Origin: a virus
Virus record (IMG/VR): IMGVR_UViG_3300027741_000164
Span: 1-33,445 of that record
DNA: 33,445 bases
Reading direction: 5' to 3' (one strand)
Of this stretch, positions 1 to 6,344 are shown piece after piece; within the stretch, counting starts at the first letter, position 1, and every line of letters begins with the position of its first letter. A program made the position numbers and the translations under genes. The notes beneath the pieces were generated by a model. That model made no database searches, was not told where the DNA came from, and saw only the letters and a program-made list of their open reading frames with translations.

Positions 1-210
1 CTTCAAGCTGTTCAAACGGGGAAGACCCACACTGTTCATGGATCTAGTAAATCTGCCTGTGACTGTGCCAAATTGCAATTGAAGATAATTCACATTTGTA
101 TAATACTCCACGTTACCCACCACGTCCACAACACCATCGGCTGTGATCTCATAGACACCATCCATATCCACTTGTTTTTTCAGCATCTGCTCTATATCAC
201 TTTTATTCAT
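1..210 (-). CDS. LRR-like repeat protein, N-terminal part (runs off left edge)
   Basis: The reverse strand is open from an ATG at 210 to the window edge (70 codons, no stop), so the C-terminal part lies outside the window. The visible part contains DGVVDVVGNV, then LQLQFGTVTGRFT and a stretch ending LPRLNSLK. These match, in order, the head modules of the two LRR-like paralogues at 23186 and 23854 (for example NGVVDVVGNV then VQFGRVTG, and VQFGTVTGKFT). The 20-residue repeats would be expected just beyond the edge. It starts 4 bases after the stop of the gene at 214-786 on the same strand, with a purine-rich TGGTGGTGA before the ATG, so the two probably form one late operon. Function is unknown; membership of this three-copy family is well supported by the shared head module. 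Confidence 0.72.
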   Translation of the reverse strand, partial: MNKSDIEQMLKKQVDMDGVYEITADGVVDVVGNVEYYTNVNYLQLQFGTVTGRFTRSMNSVGLPRLNSLK

Positions 211-213
211 GAA

Positions 214-786
214 TCACCACCATTGTGCGTTTATAGGAGATAAGCCCAAACTCTTGGCAAATCGGGGCAGTCTACATGACCAATAACTGGCCTTTGTTTT
301 GTCCTTCCTTTCAGCACATTTGTGACGAGCTGCAAAGCTGGCTCTGCGTGCAGGATCTTGTATCTTCACACTCAGTTCTGTACTACCAAATGTGACTCTC
401 TTTACTCTATCAGTCTTGGGATCCATCACATACACATAATACTTTTTGGGACCACCTCTTTTGGGTTTGTTCAGCTGCACAGTTTTACCCTGATACTCTG
501 CTTCCAGCACATGGTCAGGTGTTTGCATGATCACATCCAAGGGCACTTGAGCACCTTCAAATAGTGCAAATTCACCTATTTGTGTGCGCAGTAACTCTTG
601 ATCTGATTCATGCAGCTGAGATCTTTGTGATTCTGTTAACATTTTGGCTTGGCGAAAGTACTCAAACCAAGCTTCACTAAAGATTCGAAAAGGGTTATCC
701 AACAACCTGGTATTACGCTGGATGCTCTCGGTGAGAGCTTGTTGTGCCACTTGTGTGTGCGATGTGAGCAGGTCTGATATCTTCAT
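214..786 (-). CDS. Conserved phage protein with C-terminal Arg/Cys-rich motif, probable virion-associated
   Basis: The protein has 190 residues from the chosen ATG at 786. An in-frame ATG at 825 would add 13 residues, but it lies upstream of the TAAATA late promoter, so 786 is preferred. The N terminus MKISDLLTSH resembles the first residues of the genes at 826, 1482 and 4782. The middle is rich in charged and Gln residues. The C-terminal third carries KPKRGGPKKYYVYV, then DPARRASFAARHKC followed by YWSCR. I recognise the RxSFxARHxC...YWSCR pattern as recurrent in proteins of T4-like phages, but I know no proven biochemical function for it. Promoter class and neighbours suggest a late product packaged in or on the virion. 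It is divergent from the gene at 826, with only 39 bases between the two starts. Confidence 0.7.
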   Translation of the reverse strand: MKISDLLTSHTQVAQQALTESIQRNTRLLDNPFRIFSEAWFEYFRQAKMLTESQRSQLHESDQELLRTQIGEFALFEGAQVPLDVIMQTPDHVLEAEYQGKTVQLNKPKRGGPKKYYVYVMDPKTDRVKRVTFGSTELSVKIQDPARRASFAARHKCAERKDKTKASYWSCRLPRFAKSLGLSPINAQWW

Positions 787-793
787 GATGTGA

Positions 794-799
794 TATTTA
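794..799 (-). promoter_or_regulatory. T4-type late promoter (TAAATA), minus strand
   Basis: Reading the minus strand gives GGGTAAATA followed by seven bases and the ATG at 786. It lies back-to-back with the plus-strand late promoter at 813-820, making a compact divergent late control region of about 40 bases. Confidence 0.6.
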
Positions 800-812
800 C
801 CCATAAGTTGGG

Positions 813-820
813 TATAAATA
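813..820 (+). promoter_or_regulatory. T4-type late promoter (TATAAATA)
   Basis: This is a perfect match to the T4 late octamer TATAAATA. It is followed by exactly five bases (TTCAC) and the ATG at 826. If initiation occurs where it does in T4, the transcript begins at the start codon itself. Confidence 0.7.
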
Positions 821-825
821 TTCAC

Positions 826-1476
826 ATGAGAATATCACAGCTACAATTGACTGAAGGCAGAAACACACCTGTTATTTGTGTGGATGTGCAGCCTGAATAC
901 AGTGGTATGAATGATGGGGATGAAAATCCTGTGTTTGAACAGATCATACAATTTGTGAATAACCAAACTGGGCCTGTGCTCATGTATGTGAATGCTGAGG
1001 ATCAAGGTTTAACTGGGGATACCGTGCAGGATGTGAAGTCATACTGGGAAGATACCATACGTGGAGAAGATGCAGATCCGGAAGATTACTATGATTCTCC
1101 CATCAACTGGAGCAGATTTCAAATAGTCGACAAAGGTTACGGATTCCTGAGATCTTGGATGGATCATGACATCCCCGCTGCCACTATTATCAAAACTATA
1201 AGAATGATGTATCAACAAAAAGTAAGTAGTTCCGATGATCTTACTTTTCCAAAGTTGAGTCAACGGACTCCAGAAATGGTGGACATCAAGCACACAATTG
1301 AAGAAATGGATGGCGATTCAATCACCGTCAACTGGATTAGTATTGCACAGCTAAAACGCTTCCATGGAGCCTATATAGTGGGCGGTGGCAGGATGGAATG
1401 TCTGAGAGAAGTTGAACTGCTCATGAATGCATTCAATATAAAATACAAACGGATAGACCATCTGGTCTACGGGTAA
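826..1476 (+). CDS. Conserved phage protein, possibly cysteine-hydrolase (isochorismatase-like) fold
   Basis: The protein has 216 residues. An in-frame ATG at 790 is rejected because it lies upstream of the TATAAATA element; the ATG at 826 sits five bases after it. The N terminus MRISQLQLTEG resembles a T4-style capsid-targeting peptide ending in an LxE protease site (inference). Residues about 17-27 (VICVDVQPEY) and the C-terminal GGGRMECLREVELL recall the N-terminal Asp strand and the Cys-bearing helix of isochorismatase-like hydrolases, but the match is loose and catalytic Lys placement is not clear. It is followed after 5 bases by the 1090-residue gene, so the two are probably co-transcribed late. 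It may equally be an uncharacterised structural protein. Confidence 0.6.
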   Translation: MRISQLQLTEGRNTPVICVDVQPEYSGMNDGDENPVFEQIIQFVNNQTGPVLMYVNAEDQGLTGDTVQDVKSYWEDTIRGEDADPEDYYDSPINWSRFQIVDKGYGFLRSWMDHDIPAATIIKTIRMMYQQKVSSSDDLTFPKLSQRTPEMVDIKHTIEEMDGDSITVNWISIAQLKRFHGAYIVGGGRMECLREVELLMNAFNIKYKRIDHLVYG

Positions 1477-1481
1477 CACAC

Positions 1482-4400
1482 ATGAAATTAAATGACCTGC
1501 TGGACAACTTGCCTGTGACTCTGCTGCATGTTCATGAGCAAATAAGTGCTTATGAGCCTGTGCAGGATCCCACACCAGCGCAGTTGAAGTTATTGGCTCG
1601 TCGTAACAAATACCGCAGTGCCAGATTTGTCATCTACAAGCCTGACCGTGAAGGTCATACTCACTGGGTAGCAGCAGATTCAGAGCACTTCACACACCAC
1701 AGTATGGCCCCTGCCATGGGATCCTGGTTGCTCAAGGGGTATGTGGATTACGTGGGCGATGGCGAGTATGCATATCGCAGCATGGAAGTGTATTCGCCCA
1801 AAACTGTGTACCATTCTCTACTTAAAACATGGGAGCAGGCTGGCATCCAGGATGGTAATCCTGATAGATCAAACTGGAATCCAGTGTATGAACATGTTAC
1901 CCCCAAGACTGACAATCAAACATTAAGCCAAATGGTAGCACGAGACCAAACTGAGCGCAATGAATATCAACAATTTGTCAAGACCAAGGCAGGTGGAGAC
2001 TGGCATATGGGTGCCAAAATGTATGCAGCGTTTAAGAACCGCAGACAAGATGATGTGTTTGGTGAGCGGTCCGGGTTACAAAAATTTATGAGCATGCAGT
2101 TCGACTTTGATCAATTTACTCAAACAGATTGGGACAATTATTGGTTATTGTCACAGCATTGTGATTTCAATCGTACTTTCCAGAAACAGGCGCTGAGCAT
2201 TATTACAAAATATCTAGGCACTGAGCATTCTCATTACAGATACTTATATGATAGGATCAGTTGCGGAACTTCAGGCACTCAAAAATACGGCACACAAGAT
2301 ATATGCGGCAAAGACGATACTGCGACAGAATCACAACAGTTACAGGAATCTCTAATCAACAATATACACGGTTGGGGTAAAGTGCCCAACAACCAGAATG
2401 TGGACTACTTGGGCATGAGAGTGAGCATGAAACCTAGCATGTTTTTGAAACTGGCTGCACCTCTGGAAAGAGCAAATGCCAGCAGTGTGCAGGATATGGT
2501 GCAACACCTGCGCACAGGCGGCACAGTGGCCAGTCCTTGGTTGGTCATACGCATACCTGAAGCATGGGAAGAGGGTGATTATGATCAGGCAGCCAGAGTT
2601 ACCAGCCATGAAGGCAGAAACAGAATGTATGCTATCCAGGAAGTGCAGGGTGATGAACCTGTGGAAGTACATGTTTTCTTTGCATCAGGGCTGAGAGCCA
2701 GACACATAAAACCAGACTGGGTGCGTCACATGATGCATGAACTGATTCCCCAACATGCCAGCTCTGCACAGTCAGGCAATTGGTTTCAACCAATGAATCA
2801 ACAAATGGAGGAAAGCGCAATTGATTTGAGTCAAGGTGGCAGAGCTGTCAAGGACCTGAGAGTGGAAAGTGTGGTCAAAATGGCTCGCAAACAACCAGTG
2901 CGAGGGCTAGTATTTGGCAGACACATTTATTGGTGGCCAGCTGCAAATGCCACTCATGGTGAAGTCGCAGCACAGTTGGGGTTTACAGATTATGTGGACT
3001 ACAGACTCATGCTCAGCAAAGAGAACGGTGAGTTAAGACTCCGAGGTCATCCTGTGGAAATCCCACAATGGCTGCATCATGTCAAGTTGTGCCCTCAGTT
3101 GAATAAACTGACCCAATCTGATCAATTATACTTCCATGCAGGTGGACACGGTTGGGTGTCCGGACCAGAATTTGCTGAGTTGGTTAGGGATGAAACCACC
3201 ACACACATGAGTGAAGCAGCTCTTGTAAAACTGGGTCCACAGTTGTATGTGCCACATCCTGGCAAGCTCAAGGAGGGTCTCAAGCCTGAGGCCAAACTGT
3301 GGACCAGTACTGCTCACAAGAGTGATGCTGGTTACACTAGTGCATGGGCTGAATGGTGTTCACATGCCATGCCAGCATGGTTGGCCACTCAAGGCACGCT
3401 GTATGATGTTAAACCAGGTGCTCGAATCCTCACGATAAACACTGACCGTCAAGCACGTGCCATAGCTAAAAAATATGGTGTGCAGATGACCAATGTGATA
3501 AGTCTGCTGCGTCTCATGCCCTGGGACCGGATCAGCCAAGACTATGATGCTGTGCATCATGTACCCTCTGGTGACAGACTGAGCAACCTGCTCATGGGCA
3601 CATGGGATGTGGAAAGCACAGCTTGGTTCAATACCAACTTTTTGACCAATCCACGTAAAGTGGAAATCCACACTCAGGACACACCCTTGGCAGAAGCCCC
3701 CATCCGTGCCACTCTATACACTGATCCCAGTTACTATGGCGCCTCAGTGCAGGTGCCTAAAAAGATTCAAGAACCAGTTGTTCTGTTGCCCACCAACAAG
3801 ATAGATGTATTTGAACCTGATGCTAAATTTAACAATCCCAAGCACGCTGCAAATCTAGAGCGTATAAAGGCAGCCATCCTCAAGGGAGTTAAACTGCCAG
3901 CCATACTGGTTCGCAGAGTAGGGCAAAAATATCAGGTGGTGGATGGACATCACAGGTTCAAAGCCTATAGGAATTTAAACATAAAGCAGATACCTGCTAG
4001 AATAGTAAAATCTCAAAACATTGCAGTAGTGGACAAATCATCCAGTCCAGTTGATGAAGCCTGGAGCAAGAAATATAAAAAGAGTATCAACTGTAACAAC
4101 CCCAAAGGGTTTAGCCAACGTGCTCATTGTGCAGGCAGGAAAGCCAGATCCTCACACAGAAAAACTAAATCTGCCAGTGTGAGTGAAGCTACTAACCCGT
4201 CTAACACTGCCCATGATATGGATCAGATAGCTACCCACTATTCAGAATTATATGATCAAATCCTTACTGTACTGTGTGATATGATTGATTATCAAAACAC
4301 TCACAATCCAAAAAAATACGGAGAGGTGGGAGCAGCCATCGTGGATCCTGATTCCAGAATCGTTGTGGGTTTTAGTACATCCAGCAATGGAAAGTGGCGG

Positions 4401-4754
4401 CACGCAGAATACAATGCCATTGTTGCATATAATAAAAAGTATGGAGCTATACCCGCAGGCAGTGTTGTGATCACCACTTGCAGCCCTTGTAGTGCCCGAA
4501 TGCCAGATAGACACGGTGTGAGTTGCACACACAGAATAAATGAACAGCCTATTCCATTAGTTTATTGTGGATTTGAAGATCCCACACAACACACTCACTT
4601 ACACAACTTTAAAATGGTGATAACCCAGAACACCCACATACATGACAGATGCAAAAAACATGCACAGCGGTTCCTGGATTGGGAACTGGAACAAAAAACT
4701 CAAGCTCATCCTGACTCCCACAGTGCAGCAGCCTTAAAAGCTAATCAACCCTGA
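1482..4754 (+). CDS. Large multidomain polyvalent-like protein (ParB-like x2, ART-like, deaminase-like)
   Basis: This 1090-residue protein is probably packaged in the head and injected with DNA. Modules in order: N terminus MKLNDLLDN; a Gln-rich region to about 290; a ParB/Srx-like module around 310-430 with SHEGRNR at 375-381; an ART-like region around 577-730 (LKPEAKLWTSTA, GYTSAWAEWC, VKPGARILTINTD, WDVESTAWF), assigned by general resemblance only; a second ParB-like module around 770-850 with DGHHRF near 821-826; a Cys motif KSINCNNPKGFSQRAHC; and a cytidine-deaminase-like C terminus with H974-A-E976, P1002-C1003 and C1015. The last Cys is further from PC than in canonical PCxxC enzymes. 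Multiple DNA/nucleotide-directed domains in one chain fit the 'polyvalent protein' theme described for phages and conjugative elements. The second ParB-like and deaminase calls are the firmest. Confidence 0.75.
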   Translation: MKLNDLLDNLPVTLLHVHEQISAYEPVQDPTPAQLKLLARRNKYRSARFVIYKPDREGHTHWVAADSEHFTHHSMAPAMGSWLLKGYVDYVGDGEYAYRSMEVYSPKTVYHSLLKTWEQAGIQDGNPDRSNWNPVYEHVTPKTDNQTLSQMVARDQTERNEYQQFVKTKAGGDWHMGAKMYAAFKNRRQDDVFGERSGLQKFMSMQFDFDQFTQTDWDNYWLLSQHCDFNRTFQKQALSIITKYLGTEHSHYRYLYDRISCGTSGTQKYGTQDICGKDDTATESQQLQESLINNIHGWGKVPNNQNVDYLGMRVSMKPSMFLKLAAPLERANASSVQDMVQHLRTGGTVASPWLVIRIPEAWEEGDYDQAARVTSHEGRNRMYAIQEVQGDEPVEVHVFFASGLRARHIKPDWVRHMMHELIPQHASSAQSGNWFQPMNQQMEESAIDLSQGGRAVKDLRVESVVKMARKQPVRGLVFGRHIYWWPAANATHGEVAAQLGFTDYVDYRLMLSKENGELRLRGHPVEIPQWLHHVKLCPQLNKLTQSDQLYFHAGGHGWVSGPEFAELVRDETTTHMSEAALVKLGPQLYVPHPGKLKEGLKPEAKLWTSTAHKSDAGYTSAWAEWCSHAMPAWLATQGTLYDVKPGARILTINTDRQARAIAKKYGVQMTNVISLLRLMPWDRISQDYDAVHHVPSGDRLSNLLMGTWDVESTAWFNTNFLTNPRKVEIHTQDTPLAEAPIRATLYTDPSYYGASVQVPKKIQEPVVLLPTNKIDVFEPDAKFNNPKHAANLERIKAAILKGVKLPAILVRRVGQKYQVVDGHHRFKAYRNLNIKQIPARIVKSQNIAVVDKSSSPVDEAWSKKYKKSINCNNPKGFSQRAHCAGRKARSSHRKTKSASVSEATNPSNTAHDMDQIATHYSELYDQILTVLCDMIDYQNTHNPKKYGEVGAAIVDPDSRIVVGFSTSSNGKWRHAEYNAIVAYNKKYGAIPAGSVVITTCSPCSARMPDRHGVSCTHRINEQPIPLVYCGFEDPTQHTHLHNFKMVITQNTHIHDRCKKHAQRFLDWELEQKTQAHPDSHSAAALKANQP

Positions 4755-4768
4755 TTAACATATAGCCT

Positions 4769-4776
4769 GGTAAATA
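4769..4776 (+). promoter_or_regulatory. T4-type late promoter (GGTAAATA)
   Basis: TAAATA at 4771-4776 is followed by exactly five bases (CTCAC) and the ATG at 4782. The string TAAATACTCACATG recurs identically at 25524-25537 before an unrelated gene, which supports a functional element. Confidence 0.65.
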
Positions 4777-4781
4777 CTCAC

Positions 4782-5618
4782 ATGAAGATTCACGAACTTG
4801 TATCACATGACCCTACAAGCATTCAGGAACGAACCACCAGAACCAGCAATGCTGGTGCACCAGGCACTCTCAAGGCTAAGATATCTGGCAAGGTAACTTG
4901 TGACAAAGTTCAAAAACTCAAGCACAGACGGAATGCCACTCCGCACGATGTTAGGCAAGCAAACTGGTTCATAAACATGCATGGATGTTCTGAATCCACG
5001 CAGCTAACAGAAATATTCAGAGAACCTGCACAGCATGTGAAGTGGAATCGTGGTCAGCATGGTGAATATCACTTCTTTGAGACTGAGTTTGCATTCCAGA
5101 ACAAAAGAGTGGTGGTGGGCATGTATGAGGACCATGATCAAATCAGTGCCAAGTTTGTGGCACGTAACACAGACATGGATCTACCACCCGAATACAAAGG
5201 ATACAGTGTGGTGTTCAGTGTGAACGGCAGCACAGATGCAACTGGAGAGTTGGGCACTGCTGCCAGCAAGCTGTTTGCACAAGTGGTCAGCGTACTAAAA
5301 GGTTTCCTGAGCACCCATTCCTGGGATTATGTGTTTTTTGTGGGTGGAGAAGAAAGCAGGGACAGGTTGTATGATGCACTCACGCATCTGTTAGCTAATC
5401 AAGTGGGCGCTAAAGTGGCCACATACAGAAGTGACTTTCTCATATACAAGCCATACACAGAATTAACAGAGGCAGGTGGTGTAGGGTTGGTGGTGCCTGG
5501 AGTCAACATGCCTGCTGATATTCATCCTGATGAGATCCAGCGTCAAGCACGTAAATTGGGATTTAAAGTGAACAAGCAGGGCGTGCCACCCGTTGTGCGC
5601 TCAGATGGTAAGTTGTGA
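4782..5618 (+). CDS. Conserved T4-like phage protein, probable virion-associated
   Basis: The protein has 278 residues with N terminus MKIHELVSHDPTSIQE, again of the short MKI-type leader kind with an IxE site at 14-16. Residues about 29-65 contain GTLKAKISGKVTCDKVQKLK and RQANWFINMHG, a motif I have seen in T4-like phage proteins without an assigned function. Residues about 140-225 form a mixed alpha/beta region (VVFSVNGSTDATGELGTA, then WDYVFFVGGEESRDRLYDAL and SDFLIYKPY) that resembles the C-terminal half of GNAT-like folds, with no clear acetyl-CoA loop. The late promoter overlapping its start and the upstream polyvalent-like gene suggest a late, probably packaged product. Function is not established. 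Confidence 0.6.
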   Translation: MKIHELVSHDPTSIQERTTRTSNAGAPGTLKAKISGKVTCDKVQKLKHRRNATPHDVRQANWFINMHGCSESTQLTEIFREPAQHVKWNRGQHGEYHFFETEFAFQNKRVVVGMYEDHDQISAKFVARNTDMDLPPEYKGYSVVFSVNGSTDATGELGTAASKLFAQVVSVLKGFLSTHSWDYVFFVGGEESRDRLYDALTHLLANQVGAKVATYRSDFLIYKPYTELTEAGGVGLVVPGVNMPADIHPDEIQRQARKLGFKVNKQGVPPVVRSDGKL

Positions 5619-5660
5619 ACATATTGTAATCATCATCCGCATGTTGCATAATTCCGGCAC

Positions 5661-6344
5661 ATGTTATCCAGTGTTCAACAACGACTTGCAGAATTATCTG
5701 CACAGCCTCTGCTACCAGAATCCCATGTGAGATTTCTGTATCATTTGAGAGATCAGGGGGTACAGCCTGCCATCATTTATGATGTGGGTGCATGTGTGCT
5801 ACACTGGTATTCACAAGCTGTGCAAGTATGGCCTCGGGCATCCTATTATGTGTGCGAAGCCATGCACAGTGTGGAATTCCTATACAAACAACATGGGTTA
5901 AACTACCATTTGGGTGTGCTCAGCAATAGCGATCGTAAAACTGTCACATTCTGGCAGAATGATCATCACCCTGGTGGTAACAGTTATTACAAAGAGAATG
6001 AACTGCACAACCCAGTAGTTCATGAATATTTCAATGCACAGCATCGCAAACTGCTGCCCACTTGTACGTTGGACAGAGTGATCACAGAACGTGGTTGGCC
6101 CTTGCCTGATCTGATCAAAATGGATGTGCAGGGTGCAGAAGCAGATGTATTACAAGGCATGCAACAGGTGTTGCCACATGTGCAACATGTGATCCTGGAG
6201 TTGCAGCAGGTTGATTACAACCAGGGTGCGCCACAGGCACCACAAGTGATTGAATGGCTAACTCAACAAGGGTTCACATGTGAGGCACCCTTGTTTAGTA
6301 ACAATGGTGTGGATGGCGATTACTACTTTAGGAGAATGTCATGA
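5661..6344 (+). CDS. FkbM-family SAM-dependent methyltransferase
   Basis: The protein has 227 residues. IIYDVGACVLHWY near 38-50 is the glycine-rich SAM-binding strand (D-x-G-A), the following acidic segment reads YYVCEAMHS, and LIKMDVQGAEADVLQG near 154-169 is the hallmark FkbM motif. FkbM enzymes usually O-methylate sugars or other small moieties. It overlaps the next gene, a glycosyltransferase, by ATGA, so the pair are translationally coupled and probably build or decorate a methylated glycan. The target (virion protein, host surface or DNA) cannot be told from sequence. No strong ribosome-binding site precedes the ATG at 5661, and the 42 bases upstream are featureless. Confidence 0.85.
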   Translation: MLSSVQQRLAELSAQPLLPESHVRFLYHLRDQGVQPAIIYDVGACVLHWYSQAVQVWPRASYYVCEAMHSVEFLYKQHGLNYHLGVLSNSDRKTVTFWQNDHHPGGNSYYKENELHNPVVHEYFNAQHRKLLPTCTLDRVITERGWPLPDLIKMDVQGAEADVLQGMQQVLPHVQHVILELQQVDYNQGAPQAPQVIEWLTQQGFTCEAPLFSNNGVDGDYYFRRMS

